Source of the DNA: Spirochaetia bacterium
Lineage (GTDB): Bacteria > Spirochaetota > Spirochaetia > Treponematales > Treponemataceae
DNA: 5,525 nt
Reading direction: 5' to 3'
Assembly (NCBI GenBank): GCA_900770075.1
Contig: CAAGIZ010000254.1
Location: forward strand, 1 to 5,525
Positions 1 through 5,231 of the stretch are shown piece by piece. Position numbers and translations under genes: made by a program. Within the stretch, counting starts at the first letter, position 1. Each line of letters opens with the position of its first letter. Below the pieces are notes generated by a model that saw only the letters and a list, made by a program, of their open reading frames with translations, had not been told where the DNA came from and did not search any database.

Positions 1-123
1 CTTAAAACTCGCAGGCACTCTCTAGAAAGTCGCTTTAGCGAATTTCTAGAGATGCCCTTATTTTTTAAGGGCGTTCCCCGCAAGCGGGTCAGGCTTTCCG
101 ACCTTCCGCTAGCGCTCCATTCG

Positions 124-147
124 AAAAAAGAGCCAAAACCTCTTTTT
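124..147 (-). terminator. Possible intrinsic terminator of gyrB
   Basis: On the minus strand the sequence reads AAAAAGAG, a 7-base loop, then CTCTTTTTT. The stem pairs 125-132 with 140-147 (8 bp) and ends in a T6 run (129 down to 124), the usual shape of a weak rho-independent terminator. It lies 66 bases past the gyrB stop. The stem is AT-rich, with only two G-C pairs, and the T-run is shared with the stem, so efficiency is doubtful. Confidence 0.35.
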
Positions 148-174
148 CCGAACGCCTCCGGCGGGTCTTCAATC

Positions 175-201
175 CTTAACGCAATTAGCAATTGCGTTAA
201 G
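175..201 (-). other. Perfect 12-bp stem-loop just after gyrB stop
   Basis: CTTAACGCAATT (175-186) is the exact reverse complement of 190-201, with a 3-base loop AGC. It begins 11 bases beyond the gyrB stop codon. Transcribed from the minus strand it would cap the gyrB mRNA, but no U-run follows, so it is not a classical intrinsic terminator. It may stabilise the 3' end or be part of the repeat cluster. Confidence 0.55.
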
Positions 202-212
202 CCGTGCGCATA

Positions 213-2192
213 CTAAATATCCAGGTTCGCATAACTTGAATTGGATTCAATAAATTCACGGCGCGGTTCAACTTCTTCGCCCATGCAGACCGTAAAAATT
301 CTGTCGGCAGCTTCTGCATCTGGAATCGTTACGAGCCTCATTTTTCTTGTGGCCGGATTCATTGTAGTTTCCCACAATTGATTTCCGTCCATTTCACCAA
401 GACCTTTATACCTCTGGACATCAGCCTTTTCCCTCTGGTCTCCAAGGGCATTCAACGCCACATCCCGTTCTGCATCAGAATAACAGAAAACAGGTTCTTT
501 CTTTCCCAGCTGAACTTTAAAAAGAGGAGGCATGGCAAGATAAACATGCTTCTGTTCAATAAGTTCCGGCATATACCTGAAAAAGAATGTCAAAAGCAAA
601 GTACGGATATGAGAACCGTCCACATCAGCATCGGCCATGATTATGATTTTTCCGTATCTGAGTTTTTCGATGTTAAAGTCTTTTCCAAAACCTGCACCAA
701 GGGTATCGATAATGGGCTTAAGCTTGTCGTTGTCCATAACTTTTGCAGGATCCACTTTTTCAACATTAAGCATTTTTCCCCAAAGCGGCAGAATTGCCTG
801 AATTTTGGAATCCCTGCCTTTTTTTGCAGAACCGCCGGCAGAATCTCCTTCGACAATGTAAACTTCGCATATTTCAGGATTATCTTTTACCGAACAGTCC
901 GAAAGTTTTTCAGGCTTTTTAAAACCGGAAAGCCCGGACTTTTTACGGGAAGCATCCTTTGCCTTGCGGGCTGCAATTCTTGCAGTGGCTTCTCCAATGG
1001 ATTTTTCCAGAACTTTTTCCAGAACAGCAGGATTAAGTTCAAAGAAAATCGTAAGTTTTTCTTTTACAAGGCTGTCTACGATTCCCCGCACTTCCGGGTT
1101 ACCCAGCTTGTCTTTTGTCTGACCAACAAACTCAGGTTCAGGAACTTTCATGGAAAGAACTGCAACAAGACCTGCCCTTACATCATCACCTGTAAGTTTT
1201 TCGTAAGGATCTTCCTTAGGGTCAATTTTGCCGTCTTTTTTTGGCATTTTCTTTTTAAGTTTTTCGTTGGCATCCAAAGCCTTGGAAAGAACGGAAAGAA
1301 GACCTGAACGGAAACCGTCAAGATGAGTTCCTCCGTCGCCGGTGCGTATGTCGTTTACATAAGTGTGAATGTTTTCGGAATAACTTTCGTTGTACTGAAA
1401 AGCAAGTTCTGTAATAACCTTGCCTTTTTCAGGATTGTCGTATTCTTTGTCGCCTATAATGTATATAGGTTCTTCAGGATATTTTATCTTTGCCTTTGCG
1501 TTAAGTTCATTTACATAGTGAACGATTCCGCCTTCATATTTAAGAATCTGCTCTTTTGGAGTTTCAAGCCTTTCGTCCCGGAAAATAATTACAATTCCGC
1601 TGTTCAAAAAAGCAAGTTCCTTTAAACGCTGAATTAAAACATCCCAGTCATAAGTCGTAGTAACGGTAAAAATGGATTTGTCGGCTTTCCAGCGGATTGT
1701 AGTTCCGTGTTCTTCAGTATCGCCGATTATATCTACCTTTGTTTTTGGAATTCCCCGTTCGTATTTCTGTCTGTAAATGTGACCGTCACGCTTAACCGTA
1801 GCTTCAAGCCAGTCGGAAAGAGCATTTACACAGGAAACACCTACACCATGCAAACCACCGGAAACCTTATAAGAATTCTTGTCGAATTTACCACCAGCAT
1901 GAAGACGAGTAAGAACAAGTTCCAGTGCACTTATTTTTTCAGTCGGATGCATGGCTACAGGAATACCGCGTCCATTATCTTCAACACGAACTATATCGTC
2001 TTTTTCCAGGGCAACGGTAATTTTATCGCAAAAACCTGCCATTGCTTCGTCAATACAGTTATCAACAGTTTCGTAAACAAGGTGGTGAAGTCCCTTAGGT
2101 CCTGTCGAACCTATATACATTCCGGGCCGTTTTCGGACAGCTTCAAGTCCTTTCAAAACCTGAATACTACCGGCATCATAAGAAGAAGACAT
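213..2192 (-). CDS. gyrB: DNA gyrase subunit B
   Basis: ATP-driven subunit of cytoplasmic type IIA topoisomerase (A2B2), which introduces negative supercoils. The 659 residues cover the standard short GyrB architecture. The GHKL ATPase domain has YETVDNCIDEA at 40-50 (E41 is the expected general base, N45 the Mg-binding Asn), EDNGRGIP at 71-78 and the lid GGLHGVGV at 112-119. The transducer domain has QTKDKLGN at 358-365 with the ATP-contacting Gln-Thr-Lys. The TOPRIM domain has EGDSAGG at 448-454 and DADVDG at 521-526. QRYKGLGEM at 593-601 and a C-terminus ending in NLDI close the family pattern. R141 matches the aminocoumarin-contacting Arg136 of E. coli. The 165-residue insert of E. coli GyrB is absent, as in most non-proteobacteria. 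The ATG at 2192-2190 has AAGGAA 6 bases upstream; the stop is TAG. Oddities: a lysine-rich loop near 311-332 and W471 where E. coli has K447. ParE is the main alternative, but position beside dnaA and the motif set favour GyrB. Confidence 0.97.
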   Translation of the reverse strand: MSSSYDAGSIQVLKGLEAVRKRPGMYIGSTGPKGLHHLVYETVDNCIDEAMAGFCDKITVALEKDDIVRVEDNGRGIPVAMHPTEKISALELVLTRLHAGGKFDKNSYKVSGGLHGVGVSCVNALSDWLEATVKRDGHIYRQKYERGIPKTKVDIIGDTEEHGTTIRWKADKSIFTVTTTYDWDVLIQRLKELAFLNSGIVIIFRDERLETPKEQILKYEGGIVHYVNELNAKAKIKYPEEPIYIIGDKEYDNPEKGKVITELAFQYNESYSENIHTYVNDIRTGDGGTHLDGFRSGLLSVLSKALDANEKLKKKMPKKDGKIDPKEDPYEKLTGDDVRAGLVAVLSMKVPEPEFVGQTKDKLGNPEVRGIVDSLVKEKLTIFFELNPAVLEKVLEKSIGEATARIAARKAKDASRKKSGLSGFKKPEKLSDCSVKDNPEICEVYIVEGDSAGGSAKKGRDSKIQAILPLWGKMLNVEKVDPAKVMDNDKLKPIIDTLGAGFGKDFNIEKLRYGKIIIMADADVDGSHIRTLLLTFFFRYMPELIEQKHVYLAMPPLFKVQLGKKEPVFCYSDAERDVALNALGDQREKADVQRYKGLGEMDGNQLWETTMNPATRKMRLVTIPDAEAADRIFTVCMGEEVEPRREFIESNSSYANLDI

Positions 2193-2198
2193 TTTTAA

Positions 2199-2204
2199 TT
2201 CCTT
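2199..2204 (-). promoter_or_regulatory. gyrB ribosome binding site
   Basis: Minus-strand AAGGAA lies 6 bases before the gyrB ATG. It fixes the start that yields the family-typical YDAGSIQVLKGLEAVRKRPG N-terminus. Confidence 0.8.
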
Positions 2205-2264
2205 ATATTATATCATTTTATGATTTATTACAAAAGATATGAATAAAAAATTTGAGTACTAAAA

Positions 2265-2293
2265 ATTATATTTGTATTGAAGAAAAAAGTAAA
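2265..2293 (-). promoter_or_regulatory. Putative sigma-70 promoter of gyrB
   Basis: On the minus strand TTTACT (2293-2288; 4 of 6 matches to TTGACA) is followed after 17 bases by a perfect TATAAT (2270-2265). This predicts a start near 2258 and a leader of about 65 bases. A second TATAAT at 2212-2207 is closer to the gene, but its start would fall inside the Shine-Dalgarno, so it is less likely to be used. Confidence 0.45.
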
Positions 2294-2306
2294 GGTGAAT
2301 TATAAT
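2277..2306 (+). promoter_or_regulatory. Putative sigma-70 promoter of dnaA (leaderless?)
   Basis: TTGAAG (2277-2282) and a perfect TATAAT (2301-2306) are separated by 18 bases. The -10 ends only 7 bases before the dnaA ATG, so the expected transcription start coincides with the start codon and the mRNA would be leaderless or nearly so. The only Shine-Dalgarno-like string, AAAGG at 2291-2295, is 18 bases from the ATG and upstream of the -10. The promoter overlaps the proposed gyrB promoter on the opposite strand. Confidence 0.5.
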
Positions 2307-2313
2307 CAAACCT

Positions 2314-3789
2314 ATGCCTAGCCAGAATTACAAAGTTTTTTTTGAAGAAGCAATAAAACAGATAAAGGAAGAAATGATTAAAAATAATCAGGAAAATGAA
2401 TTTCTCCTTTGGTTCAACATGAATTATGTGGAAGATGAAATTTCTCAGATTACAGTTTCAGTTGCTTCAGAATTCATGTGGATGCAGATGAATTTAAAAA
2501 AATATGTAAAAAAACTGGAAGACAAGATAAACGAACTTACAGGTCAAAACATTTCAATCGTTCATATAGTAAAAAATAATCCTACTCCAGCACCTGAAAA
2601 AAGAGAAACAGTCGAAAAAACAACTGAAAACACCATAAAAACCGAAGAAAATCAGGACTCTTCCTTAAAGTCTGACTCTAAAATACATCAATCACCTCAG
2701 ATAAAAGAAAATAAAACTGAAATTTCTCAGAAAAAACATCCTCAGCTTAATGAAAATTTTACCTTTGAAACTTTTGTTCCCGGAGAAAACAGCATTTACG
2801 CCTATAATGCTTCAATCTCAGCGGCAAAAAATCCGGGTAAAGCCTACAACCCGATACTCATTTACGGAGGTGTAGGACTTGGAAAAACCCACCTTATGCA
2901 GGCTTTGGGAAATTTTATATATTCTTCCAACGAAAAATCAAAAATCGCCTACACAAGTGCGGAAAATTTTACAAATGAATTCACTACTTCTCTTAAAAAT
3001 CAGACTATAGACACTTTCAAAAAAAAATACAGGAATCTGGATGTCCTTCTTCTGGATGATATTCAATTTTTGGAAGGAAAAGAAGGAACCCAGGAAGAGC
3101 TTTTTCACACCTTTAATTCAATTTACGACAAAAACGGTCAGATTGTCTTTACAAGCGACCGCCCTATAAAAGAGCTTAAAGGCTTTACAGAAAGAATAAG
3201 TTCAAGGTTCAGCCGGGGATTGAACGTAGACCTTCAACCTCCGAATTACGAAAACAGGATTGCAATCATTCAAAAAAAACTGGAAATACTCAATAAAACC
3301 ATTCCTCAGGATGTAATCGAATATATTGCAAAAAACTGTCAGACCAATGTCCGCGATATAGAATCATGTATAACAAAATCTATCGGTTATGCTGAACTTG
3401 TAGGAAAAGCCCTTACTGTAGAAATTGCTCAAAATCAGCTGAGAGATACTATAAACAACCCTTATTCCGGAACAATTACCATCGAAAACATACAGAAAGT
3501 TGTTGCCGACCATTATAACGTTTCAATAGCCGATTTAAAAAGCAAAAAGAAAGACAGAAAATTCGTAATTCCCCGGCAAATTTCCATCTACATTTGCTGC
3601 AGCCTGACGGAATATTCAACAACAGAAATAGGAAATGAATTTGGAGGAAGAGATCACACAACCATAATGCACGCCAGAGACAAAGTTGAAAGTCTCTTAA
3701 AAACAGACCCTTCAATGAGTTCTACAGTTGAACTTTTATCCAGAGCTTCAAAAGATTTCAGGTCATCCCTAAAAAATCACTTCCAGTAG
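2314..3789 (+). CDS. dnaA: Chromosomal replication initiator DnaA
   Basis: AAA+ initiator that binds DnaA boxes, oligomerises with ATP, melts oriC and recruits the helicase. All four domains are visible in 491 residues. Domain I (about 1-85) carries the KH-like helicase/partner-interaction fold. Domain II (about 88-147) is a low-complexity linker rich in Lys, Glu, Asn and Thr. Domain III (about 148-380) has Walker A GGVGLGKTH at 185-193, Walker B LLLDDIQF at 245-252, sensor I FTSDRP at 279-284, the box VII arginine finger in SSRFSRG (R298) and sensor II R347 in NVRDIE. Domain IV has the DnaA signature GGRDHTTIMHA at 444-454, which reads the box. The ATG at 2314 is preceded by an in-frame TGA at 2296, and the next ATG (2374) would cut domain I, so 2314 is the sensible start despite the lack of a well-spaced Shine-Dalgarno. 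The stop is TAG. It is divergent from gyrB, with the likely origin directly downstream. Confidence 0.98.
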   Translation: MPSQNYKVFFEEAIKQIKEEMIKNNQENEFLLWFNMNYVEDEISQITVSVASEFMWMQMNLKKYVKKLEDKINELTGQNISIVHIVKNNPTPAPEKRETVEKTTENTIKTEENQDSSLKSDSKIHQSPQIKENKTEISQKKHPQLNENFTFETFVPGENSIYAYNASISAAKNPGKAYNPILIYGGVGLGKTHLMQALGNFIYSSNEKSKIAYTSAENFTNEFTTSLKNQTIDTFKKKYRNLDVLLLDDIQFLEGKEGTQEELFHTFNSIYDKNGQIVFTSDRPIKELKGFTERISSRFSRGLNVDLQPPNYENRIAIIQKKLEILNKTIPQDVIEYIAKNCQTNVRDIESCITKSIGYAELVGKALTVEIAQNQLRDTINNPYSGTITIENIQKVVADHYNVSIADLKSKKKDRKFVIPRQISIYICCSLTEYSTTEIGNEFGGRDHTTIMHARDKVESLLKTDPSMSSTVELLSRASKDFRSSLKNHFQ

Positions 3790-3830
3790 TTTAGGACACT
3801 TTCTTAAAATTTTAATTTTTAGAAATTCCT

Positions 3831-3863
3831 TTGATTTTTTTAGGATAACTGAAAAAAAATCAA
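3831..3863. repeat. AT-rich 11-bp inverted repeat at left edge of oriC
   Basis: TTGATTTTTTT (3831-3841) is the exact reverse complement of 3853-3863 across an 11-base loop. There is no T-run after the right arm on the plus strand, so it does not look like a dnaA terminator. Possible roles are a cruciform or an easily melted element; none is demonstrated by the sequence. Confidence 0.5.
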
Positions 3864-3871
3864 TCACAAAC

Positions 3872-3889
3872 TGTTAATCTTATGTTAAT
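3872..3889 (+). repeat. TGTTAAT direct repeats, 11-base period
   Basis: TGTTAAT occurs at 3872-3878 and 3883-3889, start to start 11 bases, about one helical turn. The repeat lies directly left of the first exact DnaA box. It could place bound protein on one face of the helix, or be chance in AT-rich DNA. Confidence 0.4.
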
Positions 3890-3893
3890 ATGT

Positions 3894-3902
3894 TGTGTAT
3901 AA
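3894..3902 (-). promoter_or_regulatory. DnaA box TTATACACA (exact consensus)
   Basis: The minus strand reads TTATACACA, an exact fit to TTATNCACA and identical to E. coli box R2. It overlaps a plus-strand TATAAT at 3898-3903. No good -35 is seen, so use as a promoter is doubtful. Confidence 0.75.
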
Positions 3903-3904
3903 TA

Positions 3905-3951
3905 TGTGGAGAGTTGAAAAAAATGTGAATTTGTTAAATTTATGTGAATTC
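3905..3951 (-). promoter_or_regulatory. Three weaker DnaA boxes with 19-base spacing
   Basis: Minus-strand 7/9 matches to TTATNCACA are CTCTCCACA (3905-3913), AAATTCACA (3924-3932) and GAATTCACA (3943-3951). All keep the CACA core, share one orientation, and start exactly 19 bases apart (3905, 3924, 3943). Each mismatches only in the first three bases. Individually they are weak; the regular spacing and shared orientation with 3894-3902 support them as a set. Confidence 0.5.
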
Positions 3952-3959
3952 AAACATAA

Positions 3960-4013
3960 AAGTTATCAACTGCTTAATTTGTTGAAATATAAAGAATAAA
4001 CTAAGTTATCAAC
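3960..4013 (+). repeat. Direct repeat AAGTTATCAAC carrying DnaA-box-like sites
   Basis: The 11-mer AAGTTATCAAC occurs at 3960-3970 and 4003-4013, 43 bases apart (about four helical turns). Each contains TTATCAAC; the left copy gives TTATCAACT (7/9 to the DnaA box) and the right TTATCAACA (8/9). The exact extension beyond the box core suggests a conserved site rather than chance. Confidence 0.6.
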
Positions 4014-4022
4014 AAATTCACA
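4006..4022 (+). promoter_or_regulatory. Tandem DnaA box pair beside the trio array
   Basis: TTATCAACA (4006-4014, 8/9) is immediately followed by AAATTCACA (4014-4022, 7/9), sharing one base and the same orientation. The pair stands 4 bases (ATGC) before the first DnaA-trio. This matches the order described for the Bacillus subtilis basal unwinding system: boxes, short GC-containing spacer, trios, AT-rich DNA. Confidence 0.7.
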
Positions 4023-4026
4023 ATGC

Positions 4027-4044
4027 TTATTACTATTACTACTA
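4027..4044 (-). other. DnaA-trio array (basal origin unwinding element)
   Basis: The plus strand reads TTA TTA CTA TTA CTA CTA, so the complementary strand read 3' to 5' is AAT AAT GAT AAT GAT GAT: six uninterrupted copies of the DnaA-trio consensus 3'-[G/A]AT-5'. The orientation relative to the neighbouring DnaA boxes is the one known from B. subtilis, where DnaA extends from the box along this single strand to open the duplex. Two more in-phase TTA triplets follow at 4048-4053 after one interruption (AAT). Confidence 0.75.
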
Positions 4045-4073
4045 AATTTATTAAAATTTAGAATTTATAAAAC
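4042..4073. other. AT-only segment, likely initial melting site
   Basis: From 4043 to 4072 there is only one G and no C. It contains an inverted repeat, CTAAATTT (4042-4049) with AAATTTAG (4054-4061) across ATTA. It follows the trio array, where the duplex is expected to open first. Confidence 0.6.
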
Positions 4074-4074
4074 T

Positions 4075-4083
4075 TGTGAATAA
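4075..4083 (-). promoter_or_regulatory. DnaA box TTATTCACA (exact consensus)
   Basis: The minus strand reads TTATTCACA, an exact TTATNCACA match, on the far side of the AT-rich segment and facing the tandem pair at 4006-4022. It ends 26 bases before the dnaN ATG, so bound DnaA could also influence dnaN transcription. Confidence 0.75.
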
Positions 4084-4084
4084 G

Positions 4085-4103
4085 TTTTTTATAAAAAAAG
4101 GAG
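4085..4103 (+). promoter_or_regulatory. dnaN ribosome binding site with upstream AT palindrome
   Basis: AAGGAG (4098-4103) lies 6 bases before the dnaN ATG, a strong and well-spaced site. It abuts a 14-base perfect palindrome TTTTTTATAAAAAA (4085-4098). No convincing -35/-10 pair for dnaN is visible, so its promoter may lie within oriC or dnaN may depend on transcription from dnaA. Confidence 0.75.
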
Positions 4104-4109
4104 TCTACC

Positions 4110-5225
4110 ATGAAGTTTACTTTTGACAGAAATTCGATGATAAACGAAATTTCAATTGCTCAGGAAATTATTTCCTCAAAAAGCACAATGTCCATTCTTT
4201 CCAATGTTCTTTTTATTGCTCAGGATAATTCCCTAACAATCAAGGCTACTGACATAAAAGTAAACTTTCAGACAAAGATTCCTGTAGAAATTGAAGAAGA
4301 AGGTTCAACTACTGTATTCTGCGATAAATTTTTGGGAATTCTTTCTGGTCTTGACGAAGGAGAAATTGTTTTTGATTTGCAGCAGAAAGATAATCAGACA
4401 ATTGCTCTTATCCGCCATTCTACAAAGAAAATAAAATTTCAGTTGAAGTGTACTTCTCAGGATAAATTCCCTGAATTCCCTGTAGCAGAAAATGTTCCTT
4501 TCTTCGAAGTTCCTTCAAAAGAAATTAAAAAAATGATAAATCAGACTTCCTTTGCAGTAAGCGGAGACGAAACACGGTACTTTATGAACGGTGTTTTCTT
4601 TGAAAAAAGGGATAGCAAACTTGTTCTTGTTGCAACTGACGGACGCCGTCTGGCCTATGCTTCAAAAGAATTCCCTGAAGGAATATCTGATTTCCCTTCT
4701 GCAATTGTTCATCCTAAAGTTTTGAATATAGTTGCAAAACATATTTCTGAAGAAGGAAATGTTTCCATTGCGATTGTAGATAAGATAATCTTCTTCCGCT
4801 TCCAGAATTATGAGCTTTCTTCAACTTTGATAGACGGACAGTTCCCTAATTACATGAGAGTCATTCCTGAAACCCAGCTTTATAACTTTAAAGTTCAGAA
4901 GAGTGATTTGACAGGTGCCCTCAAAAGGACATCAATCATGGTTGATAAAAAAGCAGGAAGGGTTTTCTTCAACATCTGTCCAGGAGTTTTGAGGATTACT
5001 TCTCAGGAGTCAGAATCTGGTGATGCTGAAGTTGAAATTCCATGCGAATTTGCCGGTGAAGAAATTACAATTGCCATGAACTATAAATACATCGAAGAAC
5101 CTTTGCGCTTTATGGATGTTGAAAGAATAAAATTTGAATTCTCTGGGGAAATGAAGGCCGTAACGATGCTTCCTGAACCAGCTGAAGATTATTTCCACAT
5201 CATCATGCCTATGCAGATGGCTTAA
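4110..5225 (+). CDS. dnaN: DNA polymerase III beta subunit (sliding clamp)
   Basis: Ring-shaped dimer that encircles DNA and tethers polymerase III and other clamp-binding proteins at the fork. The length of 371 residues is normal for the family (about 365-380), with three clamp domains (roughly 1-125, 127-250 and 251-371). Visible family landmarks are ISSKSTMSILSNV at 21-33, KATDIKV at 45-51, TRYFMNGVFFE at 155-165, the pocket motif ATDGRRLA at 175-182, LIDGQFPNY at 240-248 and the C-terminal MPMQMA at 366-371. The last replaces the usual MPMRL that lines the partner-peptide pocket and adds one residue. The ATG at 4110 has AAGGAG 6 bases upstream; the stop TAA is 6 bases before recF, so the two are probably cotranscribed. 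It lies directly right of oriC and runs with the rightward fork. Confidence 0.98.
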   Translation: MKFTFDRNSMINEISIAQEIISSKSTMSILSNVLFIAQDNSLTIKATDIKVNFQTKIPVEIEEEGSTTVFCDKFLGILSGLDEGEIVFDLQQKDNQTIALIRHSTKKIKFQLKCTSQDKFPEFPVAENVPFFEVPSKEIKKMINQTSFAVSGDETRYFMNGVFFEKRDSKLVLVATDGRRLAYASKEFPEGISDFPSAIVHPKVLNIVAKHISEEGNVSIAIVDKIIFFRFQNYELSSTLIDGQFPNYMRVIPETQLYNFKVQKSDLTGALKRTSIMVDKKAGRVFFNICPGVLRITSQESESGDAEVEIPCEFAGEEITIAMNYKYIEEPLRFMDVERIKFEFSGEMKAVTMLPEPAEDYFHIIMPMQMA

Positions 5226-5228
5226 AGG
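5224..5228 (+). promoter_or_regulatory. recF ribosome binding site overlapping dnaN stop
   Basis: AAAGG spans the end of the dnaN TAA codon and leaves only 3 bases before the recF ATG. The close spacing suggests translational coupling to dnaN, and no alternative start gives the typical RecF N-terminus. Confidence 0.5.
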
Positions 5229-5231
5229 CAG

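Larger units (their letters stand above)
1..212. repeat. Hairpin-rich intergenic region downstream of gyrB
   Basis: No reading frame of interest lies here. The segment contains at least six inverted repeats almost end to end: 19-52 (10-bp outer stem, one mismatch, 5-bp inner stem), 54-72 (7-bp stem, loop TTTTT), 77-88 (CCCGC/GCGGG, loop AA), 107-114 (palindrome CGCTAGCG), 125-147 (8-bp stem) and 175-201 (12-bp perfect stem, loop AGC). A smaller CGCC/GGCG hairpin sits at 153-163. GCGGGTC occurs twice (84-90 and 161-167). The region is visibly richer in G and C than the other intergenic DNA in the window. The density of modular palindromes and the phrase GGGCGTTCCC...GGGTCAGGCTTTCCG recall dispersed intergenic repeat families, but that is an impression from memory and copy number cannot be judged from one window. 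Confidence 0.5.
3790..4109. other. oriC: Origin of replication oriC (dnaA-dnaN spacer)
   Basis: This 320-base gene-free spacer is overwhelmingly A+T. It contains two exact TTATNCACA boxes (3894-3902 and 4075-4083, minus orientation), an 8/9 box TTATCAACA (4006-4014), several 7/9 sites, and a DnaA-trio array (4027-4044) leading into an AT-only stretch. The left part (3790-3860) has no box but shows AT-rich palindromes such as TTAAAATTTTAA (3804-3815) and an 11-bp inverted repeat (3831-3841 with 3853-3863, 11-base loop). Position between dnaA and dnaN is the commonest bacterial location of oriC. No box is recognisable in the gyrB-dnaA spacer (2193-2313), so a single-part origin is favoured. Confidence 0.88.

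Noticed and set aside
1..205. CRISPR array
   Set aside because: There are several hairpins, but no identical direct repeat of 23 bases or more with regular spacers.
641..856. Short minus-strand frame within gyrB
   Set aside because: It overlaps the TOPRIM-coding region in another frame; gyrB itself is unambiguous there.
378..1307. A 309-codon open frame on the plus strand opposite gyrB
   Set aside because: It is fully antisense to strongly conserved gyrase motifs, has a composition rich in Phe, Asn and Arg without recognisable motifs, and has no ribosome site; it reflects gyrB codon bias.
1323..2198. Two further plus-strand open frames (1323-1625 and 1707-2198) opposite gyrB
   Set aside because: They are antisense shadows of the ATPase and transducer domains, with no domain features or start signals.
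2193..2313. A second oriC half upstream of dnaA
   Set aside because: Scanning both strands gave no match to TTATNCACA with two or fewer mismatches that keeps the CACA core; only promoter-like elements are seen.
3476..3715. Minus-strand open frame opposite the dnaA 3' end
   Set aside because: It is antisense to the DNA-binding domain IV signature and has no independent evidence.
3804..3820. AT palindrome plus T5 as a dnaA terminator
   Set aside because: The stem TTAAAATTTTAA has no G-C pair and would not form a stable RNA hairpin; it is better read as AT-rich origin DNA.
3898..3903. TATAAT as a dnaN promoter -10
   Set aside because: No acceptable -35 lies 15-19 bases upstream, and the hexamer is explained by the overlapping DnaA box TTATACACA.
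5010..5198. Minus-strand open frame opposite the dnaN 3' end
   Set aside because: It is a shadow of the clamp third domain, without motifs.
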